Part shown: piece after piece, positions 26,859 to 35,677 of the stretch
How the letters are laid out: every line of letters starts with the position of its first letter
Position numbering within the stretch: position 1 is the stretch's first letter
Origin: Chitinophaga pinensis DSM 2588
GTDB lineage: Bacteria > Bacteroidota > Bacteroidia > Chitinophagales > Chitinophagaceae
Reading direction: 5' to 3'
DNA: 64,000 nt
Assembly (NCBI RefSeq): GCF_000024005.1
Contig: NC_013132.1
Span: 7,558,001-7,622,000, forward strand
Notes under the pieces: model-generated
Seen by the model: the letters and a program-made list of their open reading frames with translations, nothing else
Databases searched by the model: none
What the model was told of the DNA's origin: nothing
Program-made: the position numbers and the translations under genes

Positions 26859-27006
26859 GCCACTGAACGATAATTTAATTTGAAATTTGATGCATTACTT
26901 ATATAGTATATGGGATGGTCAAAAGGCCACCCATAATTAGGTGACCTCTCTCTTATAACTAAATAGGCATTAGACATTCAAATGATATACTTTTTTTATT
27001 TCGATG

Positions 27007-27070
27007 CAAAGTTGACGAAAGATGAAGAATAAATTGATGTACATTATTGCAAACAAATGGTAAGTTTCAG
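27007..27070 (-). promoter_or_regulatory. Shared island operator and -7 box, MFS gene
   Basis: The near half TTGATGT starts at 27034 (half-site ATGT at 27037); the far half ATGGTAAGTTTCAG starts at 27057, 20 bp later. After a 19-nt gap the minus strand has CAACTTTG (27007-27014). The rest of 26859-27571 has no gene I recognise. Confidence 0.65.
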
Positions 27071-27275
27071 TATTTACAGAATTTACTGCAATTGATTAGT
27101 ATTGAAGGCGGATTGGCAGGCTGTTATATTTATGATAGCAAAAAACCTTTTTACTTATATTTGTTGGGATAGGTAGAATGAGTTAGGAAGCATTTAGAAC
27201 TGGTAATCTTCCTCCGAGTTCTAAATCTTTGACAAGCAATCTCTGCAACTAATTGATATTCAGAGTCCGAACCGT

Positions 27276-27290
27276 TCCAGTTCTGGGCAC
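27276..27290 (+). other. Attachment site attR (copy of tRNA-Leu 3' end)
   Basis: TCCAGTTCTGGGCAC, identical to 11799-11813 and in the same direction, preceded by GTCCGAACCGT, which resembles the tRNA T-loop. A terminator follows 6 bases later, as expected if this is the old tRNA tail. Confidence 0.7.
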
Positions 27291-27296
27291 AAACGC

Positions 27297-27327
27297 AAAA
27301 CGCCGGAGATAATATCTCCGGCGTTTT
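27297..27327 (+). terminator. Terminator after attR
   Basis: AAAACGCCGGAGATA pairs with TATCTCCGGCGTTTT, then more T. It is probably the original terminator of the tRNA-Leu gene, now cut off from it by the island. Confidence 0.8.
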
Positions 27328-27642
27328 TGATTTAGGCTTTATTATTATCTATTACGTACTTATTCATTTAAAATGTGGGCGTTGAGATAGTAAATATAAT
27401 GAGATGAGCGTGAATACACTTACTTATTATATTAAGTATAGACAACAGGCAAATTGACCTAACGCCACAACTCCATCCTTTATTTAAATAGAAATATTCA
27501 TTTCCCTCTTTTTTTTGAAGCGTAAACTTTTTTACATCTACAATTGTTTATGAATAGCATATTTTATATGCTGTAAGTACCCCTTAACGGCAGACAGTTT
27601 AAAATTAGATAAAAGTGTTAATTTTAAACTAATCTGTTCATC

Positions 27643-27933
27643 ATGAAAAAAACAAGATTTACAGAATCCCAGATTGTTTCTATCCTTAAACAACAAGAAT
27701 CCGGGATACCGACCAAAGAGATCTGCCGACAACACGGCATTTCAGAAGCGACTTTCTATAATTGGAAGAGTCGTTATGGAGGTATGGAAGCCTCAGATGT
27801 AAGGCGTTTGAAAGATCTAGAAGAAGAAAATGCGCGTCTGAAAAGGATGTATGCTGATGTATCCCTGGATAATCAACTTCTTAAAGATCTCTTCACAAAA
27901 AAAGGCTGGGCCCTGCCACCCAAAGACAAATAG
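27643..27933 (+). CDS. IS3-family transposase OrfA
   Basis: A 96-residue DNA-binding subunit: helix-turn-helix TESQIVSILKQQESGIPTKE then GISEATFYNWKSRYGG, and a leucine-zipper-like helix EEENARLKRMYADVSLDNQL. Near its end a run of seven A (27897-27903, read A AAA AAA before G) is a slippery site. Slipping back one base joins it to the OrfB frame through GPATQRQIAHELVSEEG, giving the OrfAB transposase. Confidence 0.9.
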   Translation: MKKTRFTESQIVSILKQQESGIPTKEICRQHGISEATFYNWKSRYGGMEASDVRRLKDLEEENARLKRMYADVSLDNQLLKDLFTKKGWALPPKDK

Positions 27934-27965
27934 CGCATGAGCTGGTTAGTGAAGAAGGTATTTCT

Positions 27966-28754
27966 GTGAGTAGGGCCTGTAGACTTGTATCCTTTCCACG
28001 ATCTCAATTCTATTACAATAGCCGTAAGAATGATAATGCAGTTATTATTGCATTGCAGGAATTGGCTTTTAAGCATCCTAATTACGGCTTCAGGAAGCTA
28101 TCCTCTTATTTGCGGAGGGCAGGCCATAAATGGAATCATAAACGGATTTACCGTGTTTATAGGCTATTAAAACTCAACAAACGTAGGAAAGGGAAAAGAC
28201 GATTACCCGCCCGGATAAAGCAACCACTGATCAGGCAACAAATGATTAACGTTAGTTGGAGTATGGATTTTATGAGTGATAGTATGACTGGTAATAGACG
28301 CTTCCGGACTTTTAATGTAATGGATGACTGTTCAAGAGAAGCATTGGCTATTGAGATCGATACATCCCTATCTGCCAAGAGGGTTACGCGGGTACTGGAC
28401 CGAATATTGACAACACGTGGTAAGCCGAATAGTATACGAGTAGATAATGGACCGGAGTTCACTTCTACAAAGTTTTGCCTATGGTGCAAAACGAATAATA
28501 TCATCGTTCAATACATCCAGCCAGGTAAGCCAATGCAAAACGGATATATAGAAAGGTTTAACCGTCTATATCGTGAGGCTGTTCTTGATGCATACTTATT
28601 TTTTGACCTTAACCAGGTACGAGAGTTAACAGAGGAGTGGCTGGAAGAATACAATCAGCGTAGACCACATGAAGCATTAAATAATCTTACCCCAGAAGAG
28701 TGGAAAAACATGGTTCTTGAAGAAACGATTCTCCAGAAGAATACTGTTTGCTAA
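27966..28754 (+). CDS. IS3-family transposase OrfB (made as OrfAB by -1 frameshift)
   Basis: A 262-residue catalytic part with the HTH_21 region HPNYGFRKLSSYLRRAGHKW and an rve core with all three acidic residues: SWSMDFMSDSM, IRVDNGPEFTS, and MQNGYIERFNRLYREAVLD. NQRRPHEALNNLTPEEW closes it. It begins at a GTG, but the frame is open upstream to the slippery site at 27897-27903, so the working product is probably the fusion. Confidence 0.9.
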   Translation: MSRACRLVSFPRSQFYYNSRKNDNAVIIALQELAFKHPNYGFRKLSSYLRRAGHKWNHKRIYRVYRLLKLNKRRKGKRRLPARIKQPLIRQQMINVSWSMDFMSDSMTGNRRFRTFNVMDDCSREALAIEIDTSLSAKRVTRVLDRILTTRGKPNSIRVDNGPEFTSTKFCLWCKTNNIIVQYIQPGKPMQNGYIERFNRLYREAVLDAYLFFDLNQVRELTEEWLEEYNQRRPHEALNNLTPEEWKNMVLEETILQKNTVC

Positions 28755-28973
28755 ACGGGGTACTTACACTTCCACAAAAAGTATGGAAGGCCTGCCTTCG
28801 GCAGGAATTAAGTTTTGTCAAAGCGGGTGGTCAAGATACCGTTCTGCTGGTCAGCATCTCCGGAATACACAAATGTTTAGGATCCTTATGAAAACTGCTA
28901 AAATTTCAATAATTTTTAAAGGACATATTTTTTCGTTCAGCATAATAAAAATTTTCGACTTTTATTATTGCAA

Positions 28974-29976
28974 TTAATCAAACAAGCTATTTTCCATTCC
29001 CTCAATTGTAGGAAGTTGCGTTTTTAAATTTTCCGGAATAATTTCGGATAATTCAAATGCACTCACACCAATAGGTTTATTTAGGTCGCGAAGTGAATAT
29101 TCGACTTCTATTTTATCTTTCATTCTACATAAAATGATACCAATTGATGGGCTATCAGTTGAATGTCTCAATTGGCTATCTACAGCAGATAAGTAAAAAT
29201 TCAGTTTGCCGGCATACTCTGGTTTAAATTTACCTGCTTTTAATTCTATTACTACAAAACATCGAAGATGAAGATGATAAAAAAGCAAATCCAAAATAAT
29301 CGGCTTCATTTATCTCCAATTTGTATTGACGACCAACAAATGCAAACCCCTTTCCGAGTTCAAGCATAAAATCTGTTATCTTTTGGGTCAATGCCTGTTC
29401 GATTTCACGTTCTTGTGCATCATCTTCCAATCCCAGAAAATCAAAATGATATGGATCTTTAATATTTTCGAGCGCTAAATCCGATTGTGGTTTGGGAAGC
29501 GCCACTTCAAAATTATGGTCAGACTTACCTAATCTTAAATGGTAATTTCTACTAATATTTGTCTCAAGGGTATCACGAGACCATCCGTTCTTATGGGTGG
29601 CATTTGCATAAACAATGGCGATATCTATATCTTTTACCTTGGAAATCAATAGCCTTTGATATGACCACGGTAATTGTGCCACAGGCTGTGGCACAAATTC
29701 AAACTGTTGGGAGAAGAACAAATACCACTGCCGTATTGTATATAAATTCCTTCGAGAAAACCCATTGATTTGAGGAAAACTCAATTTCAAGTCAATTGCA
29801 AGTTGTTGAAGAAAGTTATCTCCCCACTTGAAATCTTTCTGTCGTGCTACAATTTCACTTCCCAACTCCCAGTATAGTTCAATCAGAGCAACGTTGAAAT
29901 TTTGAGCTGCTCTTAATTGTGCCTGTTGAACTTTGTATTTGATTTGTGAAAGCCACGCTTGATATTCCTTATTCAA
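28974..29976 (-). pseudogene. DUF1016 / PDDEXK nuclease-like gene (YhcG type), single frameshift
   Basis: The N-terminal frame (29230-29976) has the DUF1016 domain: YWELGSEIVARQKDFKWGDN, FSRRNLYTIRQWYLFF, VAQLPWSYQRLLISKVKD. The C-terminal frame (28974-29309) has the nuclease core LDLLFYHLHLRCFVVIELKA. The break lies in the T-run near 29293-29297: without one T the two join as NEADYLDLLFYHL. Family members are linked to restriction and other defence genes. It is either a recently broken gene or a sequence error. Confidence 0.82.
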
Positions 29977-30119
29977 AAATAGTCATACAATTGGATGAAT
30001 CCTGCAAAATTACTCCCCTGTTGACTCCGGTAAGTTAATCCGATGTTAAACTTTAAATAAAGTATCAAACAACTAAGTCTAAATAATTAATCTCTTAATA
30101 ATCAACACAATTTGGTTCC

Positions 30120-32100
30120 GGGTAGAGCGGATCGTTACCTCCCCGCTCCCCCACAGATCCGTGCGAGCAGCTTTCCTGCACACGGTTCCTCTGTTTACGG
30201 CTTCGCTAATTGATAACTGTGATAGACCTTCGGTCTTATAAGGGGTATCCATTCCATAGTTAGCTTTGCTATCTTAGCCCATGTCCAGACACGTTTGCCT
30301 CCTCGATGGTTTAGCCATTTATAGAGCAGGCATTTAGTCCGGTTATAGTACGTATGCAGCTTCCTGATATTGAATGTTATACCATAATAGCCATAATGGC
30401 CACGTAGCTTCTGGTTCAGTGCTTCTATAAGTTCAGCTATGGGTAGCTTATGTCGATAGAACTTGATCCAGTCACTTAGCCGTTTCAAAGCTCCATTCAA
30501 TTTCTTACTGCTTGTTTTACGCTTAAGGATACGCTTTCCATTTCGGCTTTTACTTATATAATGAGTAAAACCTAAGAAGTCAAACGTGGTACGGGGATGA
30601 CCTTCTCCATCATCGTCCAGGTCTATTAATCTGGTCTTGTCTGGATGCAGGGTCAGCCCATATTTACTTAATCGTTTGGGTAGAACTTTCATCACTCGCA
30701 ATGCATCTTCCTTGTTGGTAAATCCCAACAAAAAGTCATCTGCATAACGGATCATAAAGCTGTCATCCTTTAGTAATCGCTGGATTTGCTCTTTGAACCA
30801 GGTATCCAGTACATAGTGCAGGTAAATGTTACTCAGTAACGGTGATATACTACCTCCCTGAGGAGTACCTTCTGTAGGATACACTACCTGACCGTTCTCA
30901 AGTATACCTGCCTTCAGCCACTTGTCTATCATTTTCCTTATCACACCATCTTTTATCTTCAGGTCAAGGAACTCTCGCAGGCAGCCATGGTTGATGCTAC
31001 CAAAGTAGTTTTGCATGTCTGCGTCTATAATATAACGCATCCGGTTCATGCTCACTTCTCTGGACAGTGCTTCTACTGCCTGGTGTTGGGATTTGCCGGG
31101 CCTAAATCCATACGATTCATGATAGAATATCCCTTCATATATTGGTGTCAGTACACGCGATACAGCCGTCTGCAACAGCTTATCTTCCACTGTTGGAAGA
31201 CCTACGCGGACGTAGCTTTCCATCTCCTTTAGGTATAAATACCCGCCGGATGTTGGGTGCACGGTAGTTACCGCTTCTAAAGGCCGTCAATAACTTTGGG
31301 ATTCTCTCATTCCTTTGTTTATTGTAGTCAGTCCATTTCTCTGCATCTACTCCGCTTGATCCCTTCTTATTCAGGGAATCGAAGCAGTCATGCAATAGCC
31401 CGATGTCAATAAACTCGTGCAGGTTTGTCAGCGCTTCTCCCGGATACTTCCTTGCCCGGGCCGCTATCTGCATCTCTACTGTTAACACTTCTTTCATGTC
31501 TCTGGTACATTTAGTGTTGCTAAGATGCTAGTTCCGTAAACAGACATCCCCCTTCCCTACTGAGTGGCTTTCATAGAGCTGATTTCCCACCCTTCTAACG
31601 GTACTATGAGGATGCTAAGACTGCCTTCGTCCTTCTCCTTACCTTCGATCTCTCTCGGCGCGGATACCTCCCGATATCGCCTTTTCTTGGCGCTTAACAA
31701 GGTGACGATATAAACCTTGGAAGCCTGGATTATTCTTGCTCGGTCAATCCATTAACAACCGACTTTCGTTTGGAGACGTTAGGCTCTCCTGTGTTCCCGT
31801 ATTACCCCTGTCTGCCTTTGATATGTTCTTAGACCCCGGTCGAATCACCCCCACTCGTCTATAACGCAGGTTTGATGTTGCCTTAGCTTTTCGAACAACT
31901 AAAGCTTCAACGTCTAGGACAGTTTCGAGGCTCAATAGCATACCTTCAGCAGTCGCTGTCTACGCTTCGTGCCATCATCTCTAATGACTACGCAAGACTC
32001 GCTTCCGGTGGTTGACTAGACCTTGTCGGACAGGATTAAATACCTGCCGGGTAATTTCGAGGTGTTTCATTTATAAATCCCCACCTCACGGACTTTGCAC
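30120..32100 (-). mobile_element. Group II intron
   Basis: A minus-strand retroelement. The 3' end has a 34-nt domain V-like hairpin (30156-30189) with a GAAA turn, followed by a domain VI-like stem (GAGCGG...CCGCTC) ending near 30120. The 5' part, 31498-32100, is non-coding structured RNA (domains I-III) before the RT gene; the 5' end is probably GTGCAAAG at 32100. Both ends are estimates. The RT gene inside is frameshifted. Confidence 0.72.
30195..31497 (-). pseudogene. Group II intron reverse transcriptase/maturase, frameshifted
   Basis: N-terminal frame 31180-31497 (VFIPKGDGKLRP at its end); main frame 30195-31262, with VGLPTVEDKLLQTAVSRVL, YGFRPGKSQHQAVEAL, EGTPQGGSISPLLSNIYLHY and the catalytic FMIRYADDFLLGF. 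A C-terminal maturase-like region KLNGALKRLSDWIKFYRHKL follows. One extra base near 31215-31230 separates LRP from VGLPTVEDK. Unless read by frameshifting, the intron could not make its RT. Confidence 0.85.
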
Positions 32101-32121
32101 AGCGCAATCGATAATCTACCG

Positions 32122-32166
32122 CTACTGGGCACTAAAGCGGAAAGGTCGGAGATATCTCCGACCTTT
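32122..32166 (+). repeat. Diverged copy of the attR-terminator segment
   Basis: CTACTGGGCAC followed by AAAGGTCGGAGAT paired perfectly with ATCTCCGACCTTT. The layout and much of the sequence parallel 27281-27327. It may mark the end of an older island at the same tRNA-Leu. Confidence 0.45.
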
Positions 32167-32286
32167 TGCTTTTTATAGTCGTCTGAGCCCGCTCTGGGCA
32201 TGGTTATGGATCAAGTTGAAAAGGATCAAGTTGAAAACTTGGGGGATTAGATCAAAAGCTGTTGTTTTGCTGTATAAATCAACATT

Positions 32287-32640
32287 TTGGATCAGAATTA
32301 CCGCCAGTTAATACAATTAATGCTTCCAGAAGGCATCTTGGAATACTTCGAGTTAGCCAATACCACAAAGGATTCTAAAGAAATTAATATCTTCCTGGAA
32401 GAGAAAAATATTGTCCCAGAGGAATACAAAGATCAATCACTGCACTCAAAGAGTTTTCTACCAGAAATACAAGTACAGGACATTCCCATACGTGGTCATA
32501 AGGTTGCCTTATGCATTAAGCATAGGCGCTGGGAAGTACAGTCAACCGGAGAAATAGTAACCAGAAACTGGACACTGGTAAGATCAGGAGCACGAATTAC
32601 AACGGAATTCGTGCTTTTTTTAAAAGGAATATTCGGATAA
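32287..32640 (+). pseudogene. ISAon1-type transposase, N-terminal region only
   Basis: 117 residues matching the N-terminal ORF of ISAon1-family transposases: QLMLPEGILEYFELANT, EEKNIVPEEYKDQSLHSKSF, CIKHRRWEVQSTGEIVTRNW and LVRSGARITTEF. The catalytic partner ORF that should follow is missing; 32641-32834 has no recognisable transposase sequence. It is a truncated remnant. Confidence 0.78.
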
Positions 32641-32834
32641 TTATCCCATCAGCCCTGTCATACCATAACATAGCACTCAAACATTTTGAAGATATAACGA
32701 GGGCACCTGGAGAGTTTTGTCCATAAAAAAAGTGGTGATCAAGGGATACATTTTTTGAAAAAAAAGTTGGCGATCGCCGTGGATTGAAGCTTAATCTGGA
32801 TGGGGCATTTAAAGGATTTTTTGATTAAAATGAT

Positions 32835-33311
32835 ATGGCAGAAAATATTGAAATTTTATTAGAACATGTTTCAATCGAAAGGACTATTACATTCCTTTCA
32901 GCTTTGGCGAATAGAAGTAATTTATTGTTCCTTCGTGGTACATCTATCGACGCTGATATTACAGATAAATTGCCGTCTTCACTTGAACTGAAGCAGCTTA
33001 TGGATAGCTCAACGGGCGATTCATTTTATTTTAGGTTTTCCGATTTTAAATTACTTGAATTGTGACTTCCCTATGGTGGAATTCAAATATACAAGTATAG
33101 TAATATCTACGATTTAAGTATTGACTTTCCTGAAAGTTATTTTGATCAATCAAAATTTTCAATCGTGGGTTTACAATGCGCTGTAAGAGTATTGGCAGAT
33201 GAGCTTAATGCAAAGCTGTATTGCTGCGGATATGAACCAGTCCTTAATTTGGACACTCGTTTTTTTACGGACGACAAATTAGGCCCATTAGTATTTAACA
33301 TAGAAAAATAG
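32835..33311 (+). pseudogene. Unknown gene with one in-frame TGA
   Basis: A frame of 158 codons, broken only by TGA at codon 77 (33063-33065). The first half begins MAENIEILLEHVSIERTITF; the second, after the stop, continues in frame as LPYGGIQIYKYSNIYDLSID and ends NLDTRFFTDDKLGPLVFNIE. I recognise no family; its size and composition would fit a small immunity-type protein. The lack of any other stop over 159 codons argues for a single recent nonsense change. Confidence 0.6.
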
Positions 33312-33386
33312 AATTGGATCTCGATTCTGATGATTTTTCAAAGCTAAAGTGTGCTTATCTCTTTAACTGTAGAAGTTAAAACTCAA

Positions 33387-33405
33387 TCTGACAGTAAGCG
33401 ATTAA
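33387..33405 (+). repeat. Lone IS481-element terminal repeat
   Basis: TCTGACAGTAAGCGATTAA, one mismatch from the left end of the IS at 12698. No transposase is attached. Confidence 0.65.
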
Positions 33406-33492
33406 TTGAGTAGTGGTATTCCTAGCTTATTTGCATAAATTTATAGAAATCCTTTGTTTATGCCATCTTTATTAAGTAATCCTCCTACCCAA

Positions 33493-34521
33493 ATGCGGTT
33501 ATTAATCATACTATTGCTCCTCTTTCCTGCTGGGTTGTATGCTCAAAAAGACAGGATCGACACATTTATCGAGAATGCCATGACAAGGCAACAGATAGTC
33601 GGCCTGGCGGTGGGCGTAATAAAAAACGGAAAAGTTATAAAAGCGAAGGGGTATGGACAGGCAAACCTGGAACTAAATACCCCGGTTACGACGAAAACGG
33701 TGTTTAAACTAGGCTCTGTGAGTAAACATCTAATCGCGGTGGCTATCATGAAAATGACACAGGAAGGTAAATTGAAGTTAGATGACCCGGTGACGAAGTT
33801 TTATCCGGATGCACCATCGCATTGGTCTGCAATCACTATCCGGCATCTGTTGAATCATACATCCGGTCTGGTAAGGGAATCTCCTATTTTCGACGGTATG
33901 GCTGCGCAACCAGATTCCTTACTTATCAGGGCCGCTTATAAGGATTCACTGGTTTTTCCTACAGGTAGCAAATGGCAGTATTGTAACCTGGGATATTTTA
34001 TATTGGCTGACATTATCAGGCAAACAGATAAACGAAGTTTTTCTGAGTACATGCAGAAAGAGATCTTCAAAAAAAATGGATTGCTGACAACACAGGTAAC
34101 GTCACTGGATAATCTTGTTTATAACAGGGCAGGCGGGTATGTACGTCTTGGTGGAGATACCATCACTAATGCGTTGAATTACGTAGCTTTGAGACCTAGT
34201 GGTGCGTTTCTATCGACTATTGATGATATGTTGAAATGGGAGATGCTGATACAGGAAGGAAAGATACTTTCAAAAGAAAGATGGCTGCAGATGTGGCAGG
34301 ACCTGGCAAAAACAAATGACATTGATAAGAGCTATGGTTATGGGTGGTATGTTACCAGGTATAAGAACCGGAAGACAGTTTTTCATGGTGGTTCGTTACC
34401 TGGGTTCAGGTCTCAGTATTTCAGGTTCCCTGATGAGCGCACCGCGATTATCATACTTACAAATTCAGAACCGAGTAATCCAGCGATTATTGCACAAGGT
34501 ATAGCAGATATTATTTTATAA
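33493..34521 (+). CDS. Serine hydrolase, class C beta-lactamase-like, exported
   Basis: A 342-residue serine beta-lactamase/DD-peptidase fold protein, probably periplasmic; substrate unknown (esterase, peptidase or beta-lactam). With the start at 33493 the signal peptide is MRLLIILLLLFPAGLYAQ. Active-site motifs: S-x-x-K in KLGSVSKHLIAVA, Y-x-N in QYCNLGYFI, and HGGSLPGFRSQ in place of KTG. It is not linked to other cell-wall genes here. Confidence 0.9.
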   Translation: MRLLIILLLLFPAGLYAQKDRIDTFIENAMTRQQIVGLAVGVIKNGKVIKAKGYGQANLELNTPVTTKTVFKLGSVSKHLIAVAIMKMTQEGKLKLDDPVTKFYPDAPSHWSAITIRHLLNHTSGLVRESPIFDGMAAQPDSLLIRAAYKDSLVFPTGSKWQYCNLGYFILADIIRQTDKRSFSEYMQKEIFKKNGLLTTQVTSLDNLVYNRAGGYVRLGGDTITNALNYVALRPSGAFLSTIDDMLKWEMLIQEGKILSKERWLQMWQDLAKTNDIDKSYGYGWYVTRYKNRKTVFHGGSLPGFRSQYFRFPDERTAIIILTNSEPSNPAIIAQGIADIIL

Positions 34522-34666
34522 GCCAATTGTTAACTCATTACTGCATCGGCAAGTACCTGTGGCACTTGCTGGGTACATTGTTATAGTCAGCTTTGTCTTT
34601 AAAACAGTTAAAACGAGGCTCATCTATTCAATTTGTACTCGGGCATCGGAAATTTATGCACTCAGT

Positions 34667-35572
34667 CTATTTATCCAGCACTATTTTCAAAGCTGCAAGA
34701 TCTTGTACTCCCCAGGCTCCGCCAGCTTGCTTACCACAAGACTTACAATGGCCCGTATATTTAATTATCAGCTCGTCGATGGAAAGATAATAATCTATGT
34801 CCTCCATCGCCACAGTGGCAGGCCAGCAATTTTTACAATATCCCCGTGTTAATATACTCTCTAAAAAATAATTAAAGTCCATTTTGAGAATAGTCTCAAT
34901 TTCAGCAGGTAATAGTCTCAGGTGATGCTTGGTATAACGCTTTGTTTTTTTAATATCTGACAGTGTTAATCCAGGTGCCGGTTCAAGTCGCAAAGTCTTA
35001 GTCCACAATTTAAAACTTGTACCTTTCCTTTCATAATTGATCACATTAGCATAGGTAAGTCCTATTTTTAAAGTAAGATCAAATACCTGCATACAATCAC
35101 CATAAGGGTATGCATCTTCCCTATACGCACTTATTCCACTATTCTTCTTATTCCAATAAACAAAATATTTCTCAACATCACTAATCTGCACATTTAAATC
35201 TGTACAGAACCGCTGCAAATCAAAACCGTGACTTTCATCTTCATCAATAGGATCGAACGTTGATATCAATCTTCCCTTGTCAAAAGTATATAATACCCAT
35301 TTATCGCCATCATGTATATGAAATGTATAAACTGGTGCCTGCAAATGCTGAGAAAGCTGCGCTGAAAATGAGAGAAACTCTGTAAAATGTGAAGGATACG
35401 TAATGACTGTTTTGTTGTCACTGGATGAAACAGCACAAAAGTTATCATCACTCCAGTTCACATCTGCTGCTTGAATCCCGCCACCATTTGCTAATGCATA
35501 ATCTCTGATTTCCGAGATTAATTCCTGTTGATGATTATTCTGAACAATAGAATACGTAAGAAATAGTCCCAT
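34667..35572 (-). CDS. Hypothetical protein with C-terminal CxxC pairs
   Basis: 301 residues, no signal peptide, family not recognised. Two cysteine pairs near the C-terminus, YCKNCWPAT and GHCKSCGKQAGG, look like a zinc site. The middle part contains KWVLYTFDKGRLISTFDPID, reminiscent of bacterial immunity-type proteins, but I would not name it. It is convergent with the serine hydrolase. Confidence 0.6.
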   Translation of the reverse strand: MGLFLTYSIVQNNHQQELISEIRDYALANGGGIQAADVNWSDDNFCAVSSSDNKTVITYPSHFTEFLSFSAQLSQHLQAPVYTFHIHDGDKWVLYTFDKGRLISTFDPIDEDESHGFDLQRFCTDLNVQISDVEKYFVYWNKKNSGISAYREDAYPYGDCMQVFDLTLKIGLTYANVINYERKGTSFKLWTKTLRLEPAPGLTLSDIKKTKRYTKHHLRLLPAEIETILKMDFNYFLESILTRGYCKNCWPATVAMEDIDYYLSIDELIIKYTGHCKSCGKQAGGAWGVQDLAALKIVLDK

Positions 35573-35677
35573 AGGTTTAAGATATAAATTAAGTTCGATA
35601 GAAATAACAATATGCTAAAATAGTTTAGTCCGTTGATAAATAATTTATTTAAAATTGCACCTCAGAAAAATATCCTT

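Larger units (their letters stand above)
11799..27290. mobile_element. tRNA-Leu genomic island with redox/detoxification cargo
   Basis: About 15.5 kb lies between the two copies of the tRNA-Leu 3' end. Next to the tRNA is a relic tyrosine recombinase (12191-14011) interrupted by an IS481-type element. The cargo is 14121-26858. No conjugation or replication genes are seen, so this is an immobile or cargo-only remnant. The 11854-12190 stretch holds no gene I can recognise. Confidence 0.7.
27572..28768 (+). mobile_element. IS3-family insertion sequence
   Basis: About 1197 bp with terminal inverted repeats: TGTAAGTACCCC at 27572 and GGGGTACTTACA ending at 28768. It carries orfA and orfB in the IS3 arrangement. 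I see no target-site duplication. Confidence 0.85.

Noticed and set aside
32170..32200. CTCTGGGCA near 32190 as a further tRNA-Leu att copy
   Set aside because: Only 9 bases match and no terminator follows; probably chance.
31498..32311. Open frames at 31744-31941 and 32012-32311
   Set aside because: The first lies in the structured 5' RNA of the group II intron; the second covers the intron end and the att-like segment with terminator.
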